Assembly: GCF_029814175.1 (NCBI RefSeq)
Contig: NZ_CP122312.1
Location: 682,001-746,000 of the forward strand
Origin: Halospeciosus flavus
Lineage (GTDB): Archaea > Halobacteriota > Halobacteria > Halobacteriales > Halobacteriaceae
Reading direction: 5' to 3'
DNA length: 64,000 nt
The position numbers were made by a program, and so were the translations under genes. Under the pieces are notes generated by a model. That model did not search any database. It worked only from the letters and a program-made list of their open reading frames with translations, and had not been told where the DNA came from. This document shows positions 26,913 through 37,161 of the stretch, piece after piece; the stretch's first letter is position 1; every line of letters begins with the position of its first letter.

Positions 26913-27341
26913 TCACTTCAGTCGTTCCTGCAGGAACGAGGGGTGGGCGGCGGTGACGCCGTCGATTTCGAGGATCTCGTCGTTGATGACGGCGCCGAGT
27001 TCACCGCCGTCGTCCGCACGAACCTCGGCCATGAGCATGTGGTCGCCACTGGACGTGTACAGCGAACGGATGGCGTCCATCTCGCGGAGTTCGCGTGTCG
27101 CCTCGACGTAGCGTTCGGACGCGACGTCGATGCCGACCAGCGCGATGCTCTGACTCGAGAGTTTCTTCGGGTCGACCTCGGCGGTGTAGCCCACGATGAC
27201 ACCCTCGTCTTCGAGTTTGTTGATGTACTTCCGGACCGTCGGCTTCGAGACGTCGGCACGATCCGCAATCTCGGTGTAGGACGCCTGGGCGTCGTCTTCG
27301 AGGGCTTCGAGGATGCGCTCCTCGGTCGACTCGCTACTCAC
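26913..27341 (-). CDS. Lrp/AsnC family transcription regulator
   Basis: The 142-residue protein has an N-terminal helix-turn-helix (ASYTEIADRADVSKPTVRKY) followed by the wing (EDEGVIVGYTAEVDPKKL) and a C-terminal RAM domain (VGIDVASERYVEATRELREM to the end) that binds amino acids and sets the oligomer. It is immediately downstream of porB on the same strand, so it may answer to amino-acid or 2-oxoacid levels and could control porBA; this is inferred from position. Confidence 0.88.
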   Translation of the reverse strand: MSSESTEERILEALEDDAQASYTEIADRADVSKPTVRKYINKLEDEGVIVGYTAEVDPKKLSSQSIALVGIDVASERYVEATRELREMDAIRSLYTSSGDHMLMAEVRADDGGELGAVINDEILEIDGVTAAHPSFLQERLK

Positions 27342-27449
27342 ACGACGTTGTTTGGCGTCGGAGAAAAAATACCTTCCGAATCAGAAACCGCCACCCCGCG
27401 CGTCGAATGTTCTCGGACGACGGTACGGGGGTGGTGGCGTCGAGTGGCG

Positions 27450-28385
27450 CTACTCGTGGCGCTCGATGAAGTCGTACGAGCGCTCCCACTCGGCGTCTTC
27501 GTCCCAGTAGCGCTCCGCGAGCGAGTCTTCGGGCATGTCGCCGCGGTGTTTCTTCTCCTCGGGGTAGGAGCGACGTCCCTCCTCGACGAAGAAGCGGCCG
27601 GTGAGGACTTCACCCTCGTAGAGGGCATCCTCGGCCTTGCGGGCCATCTTCTCGGCCTGCTCCTTGTCGTGGATGTCGTGGTCGTAGTCGTCGGAGTCCT
27701 GGATGTCGATGTAGGGGACGTACTGACGGGCGTCCTTGTTCCAGGTCGGACACTGCGTGAGGAAGTCGATGTGGGCGAACCCGTCGTGCTCGACGGCCTC
27801 CTTGATGATCTCCTTGGCCTGGTTGGGGTTGACCGCGGCCGTCCGAGCGACGTAGGACGCACCGGAGGTCAGCGAGAGCGACAGCGGCCGGATGGGGCTC
27901 TTCGCGTTCCCCTTCGGCTGGGTCTTCGACTTGTGGCCCTTCGGCGACGTCGGGGACGTCTGTCCCTTGGTGAGGCCGAAGACCTCGTTGTCGAAGACGA
28001 TGTAGGTCATGTCGTGGTTCTCGCGGGCGGAGTGCATGAAGTGGTTCCCGCCGATCCCGTAGCCGTCGCCGTCACCGCCGGCGGCGATGACTTCGAGCCC
28101 GGGGTTGGCGAGCTTCGCCGCGCGGGCGACCGGCAGCGAGCGACCGTGGATGGTGTGGAAGCCGTAGCTGTCGAAGTAGCTGTTGAGCTTCCCGGAGCAG
28201 CCGATCCCCGTCGCGAGGAGGATCTCTTCGGGGTCGCGGCCGAGGTCCGCCATCGCACCCTTCAGCGCCTTGAGGACGCCGAAGTCACCACAGCCCGGAC
28301 ACCACGTGGGCTGAGGTTCGATGCTCGGGGTGAACTCGTCTTGCTCTACTTCTCGGTCGGATCCGATTGCGTTGAACGCACTCAT
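27450..28385 (-). CDS. porB: pyruvate:ferredoxin oxidoreductase beta subunit
   Basis: The 311-residue protein carries the TPP-binding features of the family: WCPGCGDFGVL with the metal-near Cys, IGCSGKL, and GDGDGYGIGGNHFMHSARE followed by FDNEVFGLTKGQTSPT. Length fits haloarchaeal PorB (~312) better than the shorter KorB. With PorA it forms the ferredoxin-linked enzyme converting pyruvate to acetyl-CoA. The gene starts 3 bp after the porA stop, an operon. Confidence 0.88.
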   Translation of the reverse strand: MSAFNAIGSDREVEQDEFTPSIEPQPTWCPGCGDFGVLKALKGAMADLGRDPEEILLATGIGCSGKLNSYFDSYGFHTIHGRSLPVARAAKLANPGLEVIAAGGDGDGYGIGGNHFMHSARENHDMTYIVFDNEVFGLTKGQTSPTSPKGHKSKTQPKGNAKSPIRPLSLSLTSGASYVARTAAVNPNQAKEIIKEAVEHDGFAHIDFLTQCPTWNKDARQYVPYIDIQDSDDYDHDIHDKEQAEKMARKAEDALYEGEVLTGRFFVEEGRRSYPEEKKHRGDMPEDSLAERYWDEDAEWERSYDFIERHE

Positions 28386-28388
28386 GGG

Positions 28389-30284
28389 TTAGTCACCTGC
28401 TTTCGGGGGTTCGAGACGCGTCTGACTGGACGGCTCCTCGAGGCGGCCCTCCGCCTCGATCTCGGCGGCCTCGACGATCTCGGCCGGCTCGAACGGCTCC
28501 CCGTTGTACTTCAGGAAGCTCCCGAGTCGGTCGCCGTACTCGCCGATGTTCCGCTGGATGTGGCCGCGAAGTTGCGCCGTCGAGTTCATCTCGACGACGA
28601 GTGCCTTCTCACAGCTCTTGATGAAGTCGGCCACCTGTGCCTCGGGGAAGGGCGCGAGCTCGCCGATGTGGAGCGCCTTCGTGGGCGTCCCCGACTCGTT
28701 GAGCGCGTCGACGGCCTCCTCGACGGTGCCGGACTGGCTGCCGTAGGAGATGAGACCGATGTCCGCGTCCTCGTCGCCGTAGTGCTCGAGGCCTTCGTCG
28801 GCGTCGAGGTCGGCGCGAATGTTCCGAAGCTTCTTCTCACGGCGCTCGACCTGTGCGACGCGGTTGTCGGGGTCCTCGCTGATGTGGCCGGCCGGGTTGT
28901 GCTCGTTGCCGGTCGCGAGGTAGTGTCCACCCTTCTGGCCCGGAATCGAGCGCGGGCTGACGCCCTTCTCGACATCGTGCTGGAAGCGGTGGAACTTCCC
29001 GTCCTCCGTGTGAGGCATCTCGGCGATCTCCTCCTCGGAGACGACGCTGCCGAGGTCGGGGTTCGGTTCGCGGTCGAAGAAGCTCTTGTCGACGTTACGG
29101 TACTCGCCGCCGAGCTTCTGGTCGTAGAGGACGATGACCGGAATCTGGTACTCGTAGGCGACCTGGAAGGCACGCCGGGAGTACTCGTAACACTCCTTGG
29201 GGTCGCTCGGGGCGAACACCACACGGTGGGAGTCGCCCTGCGACGTGTAGAGGACGTGTTCGAGGTCGGCCTGCTCGGGCTTCGTCGGCATCCCCGTCGA
29301 GGGACCCGCGCGTGCGGCTTCGAGCAGGACGAGCGGTGTCTCGGTCATCTCGGCGAGACCGAGCGGTTCGCTCATCAGAGCGAACCCGCCACCCGAGGAC
29401 CCGGACATGGACTTCACGCCGGCGTGGGAGGCGCCGACGGCCATCGCGGCCGCGGCGATCTCGTCTTCGACCTGCTCGGAGATGCCGCCTACGTCGGGCA
29501 TGAGCTGCGTCATGATGGTGTAGGCGTCCGTCCACGGCGTCATGGGGTAGCCGGCGATGAACCGGCAGCCCTCGTCGATGGCGCCGTAAGCGATGCCGTG
29601 GCTCCCGGAGACGAGGACTTGCTCCTCGTCGTGCTCGCCCTCGGGGGCGGTCACGTCGGGCGCGTCCACGTCGTACTCCTCTTGGACGGTCTCGTAGGCG
29701 TCCTCGAGGACGGCGAGATTCGCTTCGAGGATGTCTCCGCCCATCGCGTCCTTCATCAGGTCCTCGATGTACTCGAGATCGAGACCCGTGATGGCGGCAG
29801 TGACACCGACGCCGGCGGTGTTCCGCATGATCTCGCGGCCGTGCTCCTTGGCGAGACTCCGGAGGTCGAGGTCGTAGACGTGCCAGTTGTTCTCCTCGAC
29901 GCGCTCGTCGAAGTCTTCGATCTCCGAGGCGTCGAGCAGCCCGGAGTCGTAGACGATGACGCCGCCCTCGCGGAGTTCGTCGAGGTTCTCCGAGAGGGGC
30001 TTCAGTTCCTCGTTCCCGTAGTAGGCGCCCTCCTTCGGGTTCCGCGCGAAGGAGTCGCCGAGCGCGAGGAGGAAGTTGTACCCGTCGCCGCGCGACTTGA
30101 CGTCGTGGGCGGCCGCCCGAATCTCGACGTAGGTGTGGCCGCCACGGATGCGGGACGGATAGTGCCGGTGCGTGAAGACGTTGAGCCCCGAACGCATCAA
30201 CGCCTTAGCGAAGTTCTGGCTCGTCGAGTCGACTCCGTCGCCAGAGCCCCCTGCAACTCGCCAGATGAGTTCGTCGTCAGTCAT
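28389..30284 (-). CDS. porA: pyruvate:ferredoxin oxidoreductase alpha (gamma-alpha fusion) subunit
   Basis: The 631-residue protein has the gamma domain first (RVAGGSGDGVDSTSQNFAKA, with HRHYPSRIRGGHTYVEIRA) and then the alpha (pyrimidine-binding) domain from about residue 220 (SGSHGIAYGAIDEGCRFIAG, YPMTPWTDAYTIM, SGSSGGGFALM). This gamma-alpha fusion of about 630 residues is typical of haloarchaeal PorA. It starts the por operon. An AT-rich region before the start (30330-30380, minus strand) likely holds the promoter. Confidence 0.88.
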   Translation of the reverse strand: MTDDELIWRVAGGSGDGVDSTSQNFAKALMRSGLNVFTHRHYPSRIRGGHTYVEIRAAAHDVKSRGDGYNFLLALGDSFARNPKEGAYYGNEELKPLSENLDELREGGVIVYDSGLLDASEIEDFDERVEENNWHVYDLDLRSLAKEHGREIMRNTAGVGVTAAITGLDLEYIEDLMKDAMGGDILEANLAVLEDAYETVQEEYDVDAPDVTAPEGEHDEEQVLVSGSHGIAYGAIDEGCRFIAGYPMTPWTDAYTIMTQLMPDVGGISEQVEDEIAAAAMAVGASHAGVKSMSGSSGGGFALMSEPLGLAEMTETPLVLLEAARAGPSTGMPTKPEQADLEHVLYTSQGDSHRVVFAPSDPKECYEYSRRAFQVAYEYQIPVIVLYDQKLGGEYRNVDKSFFDREPNPDLGSVVSEEEIAEMPHTEDGKFHRFQHDVEKGVSPRSIPGQKGGHYLATGNEHNPAGHISEDPDNRVAQVERREKKLRNIRADLDADEGLEHYGDEDADIGLISYGSQSGTVEEAVDALNESGTPTKALHIGELAPFPEAQVADFIKSCEKALVVEMNSTAQLRGHIQRNIGEYGDRLGSFLKYNGEPFEPAEIVEAAEIEAEGRLEEPSSQTRLEPPKAGD

Positions 30285-30538
30285 AGTTTAGCTCCTGGCC
30301 CCCTGCGTGTGGGCCACTACCAGAAGATTCGAACGTCACCTACTAAATCGTTTGCCATCCATTAACAAGCAAAAATAATGAGAGATACCGGCCTTGCAGT
30401 GGTCGTTCGTCCACCGAATCAACGGAAGGCTACCGGTTCACGTATCGTTAAAGAAATCTGATTGTTCAGGAAGGCTACGATGCCCGGAGCAGAAAGATGA
30501 GTTGACAGACTATACCAGATTCCACAATTCGAAGTAGG

Positions 30539-30757
30539 TCAGCGACCTAACCCGCCCTGCTCCGATATCTGCAGGATGTTCCGCATATTGAGGTAGATCT
30601 CCTGTGGATCCGTCTCCTCGTCGGGGTCGTAGAGGTCGCTGACGCGGTGGACGGTCGCGGCGAGTTTCTCGGCTTCCGAACTCCCTTCGTCCCGGAGGTC
30701 GTCGGCGACGGCACGGAGGACGTCGCGTTTCGTCTCGTCGTCGAACGTCTCGCTCAT
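30539..30757 (-). CDS. small conserved haloarchaeal protein
   Basis: The 72-residue acidic protein (MSETFDDETKRDVLRAVADD ... ILQISEQGGLGR) is predicted mostly alpha-helical, with no Cys and no membrane segment. It starts 3 bp after the stop of the Mrp ATPase gene, so it is cotranscribed. I do not recognise a function; a small partner of the Fe-S carrier is possible from position only. Confidence 0.65.
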   Translation of the reverse strand: MSETFDDETKRDVLRAVADDLRDEGSSEAEKLAATVHRVSDLYDPDEETDPQEIYLNMRNILQISEQGGLGR

Positions 30758-30760
30758 GGT

Positions 30761-31786
30761 TCAGAGCTGCTGGCGGCGGATGATGCCCGCCATGTTCGCG
30801 ACGTTCCCCGAGAGCTCGCGGAACGCGCCACCGACGTCGCTGTCCTGGTCAAGGACGATGGGCTTGCCCTCGTCGCCGCCCGCGCGGACGCTCGGGTCGA
30901 GCGGGATCTTCCCGAGGAAGGGGAGGTCGTTCTCCTCGGCGAACTGCTCGCCGCCGCCGGAGCCAAAGATGTCGTGTTCGCCGCCGCAGTCCGGACAGCG
31001 GAACGTGGACATGTTCTCGGTGATACCCAGCACAGGCGTGTCGTGGCGGCCGAACATCTGGAGGCCCTTGCGGGCGTCGTCGATGGCGACCTGCTGGGGC
31101 GTCGTGACGACGACTGAACCGGTGAGCGGCATCGTCTGGAGCATCGTGAGTTGCGTGTCGCCCGTCCCCGGCGGGAGGTCGACGATGAGGTAGTCGAGGT
31201 GACCCCACTCGACGTCCTCGATGAGCTGAGTGAGGACCTTGTGGACCATCGGACCACGCCAGATAACCGGGTCGTCCTCGCCGACCATGAACGCCATGCT
31301 CATCAGTTTCATGCCGTACTTCTCGGGCGGGACGATAGTCTCGTCCTCGGTGGCCTGCGGGTGCTGGTCGGCGTCGACCATCCGCGGGACGTTCGGGCCG
31401 TAGATGTCGGCGTCGAAGAGACCGACGCGGGCACCGCGATCCGCGAGACCCGCCGCGAGGTTCACCGAGACGGTACTCTTCCCGACGCCACCCTTCCCGG
31501 AGGAGACGGCGATGACGTTCTCGACGTTCGGCAGGACCTCGCTGCCGGAGTCGGGGACGTGTGCGGAGAGCTCCGCGGTGATCCCTTCCTCGGCGAGCGT
31601 CTCGCGGACGCGGTTCGCGATGGCCGTCTCGCTGGGCGAGTAGGGCGCACCGAGTGCGAGCGAGATGTGAACGGTCTCCTCGTCCTCCCAGTCGATGCTG
31701 TTGACGAGATTCAGCGAGACAATGTCGTCGCCGAGCTCGGGGTCCTCGACACTTCGGAGGAGTTCCCGGACGTCCTCAGTATTCAT
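30761..31786 (-). CDS. mrp: Mrp/NBP35-family Fe-S cluster carrier ATPase
   Basis: The 341-residue protein has an N-terminal MIP18/DUF59 domain ([19 protein letters not shown]), the deviant Walker A motif [17 protein letters not shown] at ~95, the Mrp signatures [10 protein letters not shown] and [12 protein letters not shown], and a C-terminal CPDCGG pair. It assembles or delivers Fe-S clusters in the cytoplasm. It is divergent from moaA, which needs Fe-S clusters. Confidence 0.9.
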   Translation of the reverse strand: MNTEDVRELLRSVEDPELGDDIVSLNLVNSIDWEDEETVHISLALGAPYSPSETAIANRVRETLAEEGITAELSAHVPDSGSEVLPNVENVIAVSSGKGGVGKSTVSVNLAAGLADRGARVGLFDADIYGPNVPRMVDADQHPQATEDETIVPPEKYGMKLMSMAFMVGEDDPVIWRGPMVHKVLTQLIEDVEWGHLDYLIVDLPPGTGDTQLTMLQTMPLTGSVVVTTPQQVAIDDARKGLQMFGRHDTPVLGITENMSTFRCPDCGGEHDIFGSGGGEQFAEENDLPFLGKIPLDPSVRAGGDEGKPIVLDQDSDVGGAFRELSGNVANMAGIIRRQQL

Positions 31787-31907
31787 GGTCGCTCTTAGGG
31801 GCCGTACGCCGAATAAGGATTGCGTCCCCGGAATCGTAACCAGTAGTGGTTACGAACGGGGGTCTGGTACCCGGAAGCTTAAGCAGTTCCGGGGTCGACT
31901 GTCTCCC

Positions 31908-32891
31908 ATGCTCGAGGACGAGTTCGGGCGGGAGGTCACCGGTGTCCGCGTCTCTCTCACGGACCGGTGTAACTTCGACTGTGTCTACTGTCACAACGAG
32001 GGGCTCGGGGACACGCGAGGACCGATGGACGCGCGTGACCACGAGATGAGTACCGACGACGTGATTCGCTTCCTCGAAGTGGTCGAGGAGTTCGGCGTCG
32101 ACTCGGTGAAGTTCACCGGGGGCGAGCCGATGCTCCGCGACGACATCGAGGAGATCATTCGGCGGACGCCCGACTCGATGGAGGTCTCGATGACGACCAA
32201 CGGGACGTTCCTGCCGGATCGCGCCGAGGACCTGGTCGACGCTGGTCTTGAACGCGTCAACGTCTCACAGGACGCCCTCGACGAGGAGGCGTTCAAACAC
32301 GTCACGCAGAGCGGGGCCTACGACCGGGTCATCGAGGGCGTGAAGGCGGCCGTCGACGCCGGGTTGGACCCGGTGAAGTTGAACATGGTCGTCTTCGAGA
32401 AGACCGCGGGCTACGTGCCCGAGATGGTCGACTACGTCGCCGACAACGACGGGCTCCAACTCCAGCTCATCGAGTTCATGCCCGAACTCGTCGGCAAGCC
32501 CGAGTGGGCCGTCGACATCGGCCGCGTCCACGACTGGCTCGCCGAGCAGGCCGACGAGATCGAACACCGCGAGATGCACGACCGCCGACGCTACTGGATC
32601 GGCGGCGACTCCTCGGAGGGCGGGATGGTCGAAATCGTCGACCCGGTGGGTAACGAGACGTTCTGCGCGAACTGCCATCGCGTGCGCGTGACACACGAAG
32701 GATACCTCAAAGGGTGTCTCAACCGCAACGACGACCTCCGCTCGATGGGCGAGATGACGAAAGACGAGATTCGCGAGACGTTCCGCGAGGTCGTCGCGAA
32801 CCGCGTCCCGTACTACGGCGAGTACATGGTCGAGGACGGCGACGGTGGCTGGGAAGTCAACGACAAGTACATCGAAGCTCCCGAAGTCTGA
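31908..32891 (+). CDS. moaA: GTP 3',8-cyclase, molybdenum cofactor biosynthesis
   Basis: The 327-residue radical SAM protein has CNFDCVYC (CxxxCxxC) near residue 25, the GGEPMLR SAM motif, and a second Fe-S site with [19 protein letters not shown] near the C-terminus. Together they convert GTP to 3',8-cyclo-H2GTP. The usual terminal Gly-Gly is not present (it ends KYIEAPEV). The ATG at 31908 is 28 bp after a TATA-like agcttaagc (31876), fitting a leaderless transcript; frames extending further upstream overlap the divergent mrp gene. Confidence 0.9.
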   Translation: MLEDEFGREVTGVRVSLTDRCNFDCVYCHNEGLGDTRGPMDARDHEMSTDDVIRFLEVVEEFGVDSVKFTGGEPMLRDDIEEIIRRTPDSMEVSMTTNGTFLPDRAEDLVDAGLERVNVSQDALDEEAFKHVTQSGAYDRVIEGVKAAVDAGLDPVKLNMVVFEKTAGYVPEMVDYVADNDGLQLQLIEFMPELVGKPEWAVDIGRVHDWLAEQADEIEHREMHDRRRYWIGGDSSEGGMVEIVDPVGNETFCANCHRVRVTHEGYLKGCLNRNDDLRSMGEMTKDEIRETFREVVANRVPYYGEYMVEDGDGGWEVNDKYIEAPEV

Positions 32892-33034
32892 GCGTCGATT
32901 TCGGACGACGGGAGGGAGTCACACGCCACTCCCGATTCGATTGTTTTAAGTCGGGTGGCTGATTACGTTGGATTGCGCTACACTGTAGGGGCACCGGGTC
33001 CCGAGTCCGTCAGGGCGACTGTAAACGAATGCGT

Positions 33035-33117
33035 GTCGTGGTAGCCTAGCCTGGTCAAGGCGCTGGGTTGCTAACTCAGTGGCGTGAGCCTCCGGGGTTC
33101 GAATCCCCGCCACGACG
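33035..33117 (+). tRNA. tRNA-Ser(GCT)
   Basis: The acceptor stem gtcgtgg/ccacgac closes, with discriminator G. The anticodon loop ttGCTaa sits in the stem ctggg/ctcag, and a long variable arm (ggcgtgagcc) and the T arm cggggttcgaatccccg follow, as required for a serine tRNA. It lies just ahead of the rpsM operon. Confidence 0.95.
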
Positions 33118-33150
33118 CTGCACACCCGACCAACCACACCCACACCAAAC

Positions 33151-33666
33151 ATGAGTTCAGAAGAGCAAGAAGCCGGTGAGGGCGAAGAGGAGGAGATCCA
33201 ATACTTCGTCCGGATCGGCAAGACTGACCTCGACGGCACCAAGACCGTCGAGCGTGCTCTCTTCGAGATGGCCGGCATCGGTCGCCGCGCCGCTCGGGTC
33301 GTGGCCGAGAACGCCAACGTGAACCGGAAGGCGACGCTCGGCCGACTCGACGACGACGAAATCGATCGCGTCGTCGAGGCCGTCGAGAACTTCGGAGACG
33401 AGGTTCCCGACTGGCTGGCCAACCGCCGGAACGACTTCTACACCGGCGAGACTGAGCACGTCACGGGCAACGACGTCAACCTGAAGCGCAATCACGACAT
33501 CAACCGGATGCGGATGGTCCGCTCCTACAAAGGTGTTCGTCACGAGCGCGGTCAGAAGGTACGCGGCCAGCGGACGAAGTCCACCGGCCGTACCGAGGGC
33601 ACCATCGGTGTCAACGTCGAAGAGCTCCGTGAAGAAGCAGCAGAGGAAGAGGAGGGCGGTGAATAA
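33151..33666 (+). CDS. rpsM: 30S ribosomal protein S13
   Basis: The 171-residue protein has the S13 body: [36 protein letters not shown], and the C-terminal [20 protein letters not shown] segment that contacts 16S rRNA and the A-site finger of the large subunit. The N-terminus and C-terminus carry acidic halophilic extensions. It opens the rpsM-rpsD-rpsK-rpoD operon; its stop overlaps the next start. Confidence 0.96.
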   Translation: MSSEEQEAGEGEEEEIQYFVRIGKTDLDGTKTVERALFEMAGIGRRAARVVAENANVNRKATLGRLDDDEIDRVVEAVENFGDEVPDWLANRRNDFYTGETEHVTGNDVNLKRNHDINRMRMVRSYKGVRHERGQKVRGQRTKSTGRTEGTIGVNVEELREEAAEEEEGGE

Positions 33667-34181
33667 TGGCGCTCGGTGAGAACACGAAGTTCTACGAGAC
33701 GCCGAACCACCCGTACCAGGGCGAGCGCATCGCCGAGGAACACGACCTCGTCTCGCGCTACGGCCTGAAGAACAAAGAAGAACTCTGGCGCGCCCAGTCC
33801 GAGCTGCGCTCGATGCGCCGCGAGGCCCGAGAGCTGCTCGGCCGGATTTCCGAGGACGAGACCGAGAGCGAGGAGTTCGTCTCCCGCCTCCAGCGGATCG
33901 GTATCCTCGGCGAGAACGACGAACTCGACGACGTCCTGTCGCTCGAAGTGACGGACATCCTCGAGCGTCGTCTCCAGACGGTCGCCTACCGACAGGGTCT
34001 GGCCAACACGGTCACGCAGGCCCGCCAGTTCCTCGTCCACGGTCACATCACCGTCGACGGAAGCCGCGTCACCGCGCCTTCCTACAAGGTCGAAGTGACC
34101 GAGGAGGACGCCATCGAGTTCGACGAGAACAGCCCGCTCACAGACGAGCTGCACCCAGCTCGCGCGGGTAATCAGGAGTGA
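33666..34181 (+). CDS. rpsD: 30S ribosomal protein S4
   Basis: The 171-residue protein has the S4 RNA-binding fold ([34 protein letters not shown]) after an N-terminal helical part. S4 nucleates 30S assembly. The ATG shares its A with the rpsM stop (taatg), a translational coupling usual in this operon. Confidence 0.96.
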   Translation: MALGENTKFYETPNHPYQGERIAEEHDLVSRYGLKNKEELWRAQSELRSMRREARELLGRISEDETESEEFVSRLQRIGILGENDELDDVLSLEVTDILERRLQTVAYRQGLANTVTQARQFLVHGHITVDGSRVTAPSYKVEVTEEDAIEFDENSPLTDELHPARAGNQE

Positions 34182-34187
34182 TCATCA

Positions 34188-34574
34188 ATGGCTGAAGACG
34201 AATCCAAATGGGGCATCGCCCACGTCCACGCCTCGTTCAACAACACGGTCCTGACTATCACCGACGAGACCGGCGCCGAGACGATCGCGAAGTCGTCCGG
34301 CGGTGCTGTCGTCAAGCAGAACCGTGACGAGGCGTCGCCGTACGCGGCGATGCAGATGGCCGAGAAGATCGCAGAGGAAGTCAAAGAACAGGGCGTCGAA
34401 GGTGTCCACGTCCGTGTCCGCGGTCCTGGTGGGAACCTCCAGCAGAACCCCGGTCCCGGCGCACAGGCGACGATCCGAGCGCTCGCACGTGCGGGCCTCG
34501 AGATTGGCCGCATCGAGGACGTCACGCCCATCCCGCACGACGGGACGCGACCGCCGAAGAACAGCGGCTACTAA
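34188..34574 (+). CDS. rpsK: 30S ribosomal protein S11
   Basis: The 128-residue protein is a full-length S11 ([41 protein letters not shown], and the conserved end [18 protein letters not shown]). It binds the 30S platform. It follows rpsD with a 6-bp gap. Confidence 0.97.
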   Translation: MAEDESKWGIAHVHASFNNTVLTITDETGAETIAKSSGGAVVKQNRDEASPYAAMQMAEKIAEEVKEQGVEGVHVRVRGPGGNLQQNPGPGAQATIRALARAGLEIGRIEDVTPIPHDGTRPPKNSGY

Positions 34575-34580
34575 CACACA

Positions 34581-35324
34581 ATGGCATCGGACTTCGACGT
34601 CGAATTCATCGACCACGGCGACCGGGAATCCAAGTTCCTCCTCCGCGGAGCGACGCCCGCGTTCGCCAACGGCATTCGCCGGGCCATCCTCGCGGACGTC
34701 CCCACGCTCTCCATCGACACCGTCCGGTTCGTGGAGAACTCCAGCGTCATGTTCGACGAGAACCTGGCACTGCGGCTGGGGCTCGTCCCGCTGACGACGC
34801 CCGACGACCTCGAACCCGGAGACGAGATCACGCTCGCCCTCGACGTCGAGGGTCCGGGCACCGCCTACTCGGGCGACCTCGTCAGCACCGATTCGCAGGT
34901 CGAACCCGCCGACACGAACGTGCCCCTCATCGAACTGAAAGAGGATCAGCGCCTCGAACTCGAGGCCGACGCGGTCCTCGGGCACGGCCGTGACCACGCG
35001 AAACACCAGGGCGGCGTCGCGGTCGGCTACCGGCACCTCCAGCGCGTCGAAGTCGTCGGAGATGCCGCCGAGTACGCCGACGAAGAGACGAAGATCGCCC
35101 GTGGCGTCATCGAGGACGACGGCGAACTGGTCGACACCGACGAGTTCGACAACGACCTCACCGAACGCTACCCAGGCAAGGAAGTCGAGCTGACGGACGT
35201 CGAGAACGCCTTCGTCTTCCACGTCGAATCCGACGGCTCGATGCCCGTCGACGAATTGGTCCTCCGAGCGGTCGACACGTTGTACGACCGTGCGGACGAA
35301 CTCGAATCCGCGGTCCAACTGTAA
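34581..35324 (+). CDS. rpoD: DNA-directed RNA polymerase subunit D
   Basis: The 247-residue protein aligns with archaeal RpoD/Rpb3: [31 protein letters not shown], and the C-terminal dimerisation part ([20 protein letters not shown]). No cysteine is present, so the Fe-S domain found in some archaeal D subunits is absent or unliganded here. With subunit L it forms the assembly platform. It is the last gene of the rpsM group. Confidence 0.95.
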   Translation: MASDFDVEFIDHGDRESKFLLRGATPAFANGIRRAILADVPTLSIDTVRFVENSSVMFDENLALRLGLVPLTTPDDLEPGDEITLALDVEGPGTAYSGDLVSTDSQVEPADTNVPLIELKEDQRLELEADAVLGHGRDHAKHQGGVAVGYRHLQRVEVVGDAAEYADEETKIARGVIEDDGELVDTDEFDNDLTERYPGKEVELTDVENAFVFHVESDGSMPVDELVLRAVDTLYDRADELESAVQL

Positions 35325-35475
35325 GTAATGCAGTTCAACCCCACTCACACGGCCGGCGACGCGCCCTACGCGCTCCGAGCGACGGCGCCGTCCCCGGACT
35401 TCACTATCGAAACCGGTAAGAGTGGGGGGCCGCAAGGTGGTACTGTCGGTACAACCACGCCTTCTACGTGGGCGT

Positions 35476-35560
35476 GCAGGGATAGCCAAGTCAGGCCAAA
35501 GGCGCAGCGTTCAGGGCGCTGTCTCGTAGGAGTTCGCAGGTTCAAATCCTGCTCCCTGCA
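35476..35560 (+). tRNA. tRNA-Leu(CAG)
   Basis: The acceptor stem gcaggga/tccctgc closes, with discriminator A. The anticodon loop ttCAGgg lies in the stem cagcg/cgctg, with a long variable arm (tgtctcgtaggagt) and T arm gcaggttcaaatcctgc. It lies between rpoD and rpl18e, inside the ribosomal operon region. Confidence 0.94.
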
Positions 35561-35596
35561 CTCCACCGCTTTCAATTCCACTCAGGAGTCAGAACT

Positions 35597-35950
35597 ATGA
35601 GCAAGACGAGTACACGGCTCACCAGCCTCGTCGCCGAGCTGAAGTCGGCCGCCCGTTCCGAAGGGGCGGGTGTTTGGCACGACGTCGCTGACCGGCTCGA
35701 GAAGCCGCGCAGCACGCACGCCGAGGTTAACCTGAGCCGCATCGAACGATACGCAAACGAAAACGAAACGGTCGTCGTCCCGGGGAAGGTCCTCGGCTCT
35801 GGCGCACTCGATAAATCGGTCACCATCGCGGCTGTCGACTTCTCCGGCAGCGCGAAGACCAAGATCGAGCACGCCGACGGCGAGGCCGTCGAACTTGAAC
35901 AGGCAATCGAAAACAACCCCGAAGGGACGAACGTGCGGGTGATCCGATGA
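35597..35950 (+). CDS. rpl18e: 50S ribosomal protein L18e
   Basis: The 117-residue protein starts [20 protein letters not shown] and has [18 protein letters not shown] and [20 protein letters not shown], the signature of L18e (a homologue of bacterial L15 type). It opens the L18e-L13-S9-RpoN-RpoK-Eno-S2 operon; the next start overlaps the end by four bases. Confidence 0.95.
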   Translation: MSKTSTRLTSLVAELKSAARSEGAGVWHDVADRLEKPRSTHAEVNLSRIERYANENETVVVPGKVLGSGALDKSVTIAAVDFSGSAKTKIEHADGEAVELEQAIENNPEGTNVRVIR

Positions 35951-36384
35951 GTCTCGCTGAGTTCGACGCCGACGTCGTCGTCGACGCCCGCGACTGTATC
36001 CTCGGTCGCGTCGCGTCCCAGGTCGCACAGCGCGCACTCGACGGCGAGACGGTCGCCGTCGTCAACGCAGAACAGGCAGTCATCACGGGATCCGAGAAGG
36101 ACGTCGTCGGGAAGTTCGAGAAGCGGACCGAGCTCGGCTCGGACCGCGGCCCGTACTACCCGAAGCGGCCGGACCGCATCTTCAAGCGCTCCATCCGCGG
36201 GATGCTTCCCTACAAGAAGGACCGCGGCCGCGAGGCGTTCGAGAACGTCCGCGTCTACCTCGGCAACCCGTACGAGGAGGACGGCGAGGTCCTCGAAGGG
36301 ACTTCGCTCGACCGCCTCTCGAACATCAAGTTCGTCACGCTCGGAGAGATTTCCGAGAAACTGGGTGCTAACAAGACATGGTAA
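35947..36384 (+). CDS. rplM: 50S ribosomal protein L13
   Basis: The 145-residue protein has the archaeal L13 features: [39 protein letters not shown], and [19 protein letters not shown]. It overlaps rpl18e by four bases and the next gene (S9) by seven bases, showing a tight operon. Confidence 0.96.
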   Translation: MSLAEFDADVVVDARDCILGRVASQVAQRALDGETVAVVNAEQAVITGSEKDVVGKFEKRTELGSDRGPYYPKRPDRIFKRSIRGMLPYKKDRGREAFENVRVYLGNPYEEDGEVLEGTSLDRLSNIKFVTLGEISEKLGANKTW

Positions 36385-36776
36385 CCAACACGAGCGGTAA
36401 GAAGAAGACTGCCGTCGCGCGGGCCACCGTCAGCGACGGCGAGGGTCGAGTCCGAATCAACTCGCAGCCGGTCGAGCTCGTCGAGCCCGAGATGTCGCGA
36501 CTGAAGATGCTCGAACCGTTCCGCATCGCGGAGACCGATCTCCGTGAGGACATCGACATCGAGGTTAACGTCGAAGGCGGCGGCTTCGCCGGTCAGGCGG
36601 ACGCCGTCCGCACCGCCATCGCGCGTGGACTCGTCGAGTTCACGGGCGACGCGGAACTCCGCGACGCGTTCATGGACTTCGACCGCTCCCTGCTGGTCAA
36701 CGACGTCCGGCAGAAGGAATCGAAGAAGTGGGGCGGCCCCGGCGCTCGCGCCCGCTACCAGAAGTCCTACCGCTAA
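36378..36776 (+). CDS. rpsI: 30S ribosomal protein S9
   Basis: The 132-residue protein has [20 protein letters not shown] at the start and the conserved end [17 protein letters not shown], whose last residues reach the P-site tRNA in the 30S. It starts seven bases before the end of rplM. Confidence 0.97.
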   Translation: MVTNTSGKKKTAVARATVSDGEGRVRINSQPVELVEPEMSRLKMLEPFRIAETDLREDIDIEVNVEGGGFAGQADAVRTAIARGLVEFTGDAELRDAFMDFDRSLLVNDVRQKESKKWGGPGARARYQKSYR

Positions 36777-36789
36777 GAGGTATCCAACC

Positions 36790-36990
36790 ATGATGGTACC
36801 CGTCCGGTGTTTCAGTTGCGGTACGGTCGTCGGCGAATACTGGGAAGAGTACAAGGCGCGTGCCGAGAGCCACGAGGGCGACGAGGACCCCGGTGAGGTC
36901 CTCGACGACCTCGGCGTCGACCGGTACTGCTGTCGCCGCATGCTCGTCTCCCACGAGGATCTCGTCGATACGGTCGCACCCTACCAATGA
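36790..36990 (+). CDS. rpoN: DNA-directed RNA polymerase subunit N
   Basis: The 66-residue protein begins [19 protein letters not shown] and has the zinc site formed by CFSC and RYCC, as in archaeal RpoN/Rpb10. Translation could start at either of two adjacent Met codons; the first (36790) fits the family. The end overlaps rpoK by four bases (atga). Confidence 0.96.
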   Translation: MMVPVRCFSCGTVVGEYWEEYKARAESHEGDEDPGEVLDDLGVDRYCCRRMLVSHEDLVDTVAPYQ

Positions 36991-37160
36991 GCACCCAGAA
37001 CTACAACCGGTACGAGAAGGCTCGTATCATCGGCGCCCGCTCGCTGCAGGTGTCCTACGGCGCACCCGTGCTCGTGGACACGAACCAGACCGAGCCAGTG
37101 TTGATCGCCGCCGAGGAGTACGACGAGGGTGTGCTCCCGTTCACGGTGCGGAGGGATTGA
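36987..37160 (+). CDS. rpoK: DNA-directed RNA polymerase subunit K
   Basis: The 57-residue protein, [20 protein letters not shown] and ending [11 protein letters not shown], is RpoK/Rpb6. The [19 protein letters not shown] core is diagnostic. It overlaps rpoN by four bases, and the next gene starts at a GTG two bases after its stop. Confidence 0.94.
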   Translation: MSTQNYNRYEKARIIGARSLQVSYGAPVLVDTNQTEPVLIAAEEYDEGVLPFTVRRD

Positions 37161-37161
37161 C

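Noticed and set aside
26463..30365. 1300-codon open frame on the plus strand opposite porBA
   Set aside because: It is the mirror of high-GC codon use in the por genes; the composition is Arg/Val/Asp-biased with no domain, and the porBA genes are certain.
35328..35600. 90-codon frame after rpoD
   Set aside because: It runs through the tRNA-Leu gene and has no similarity to known proteins.
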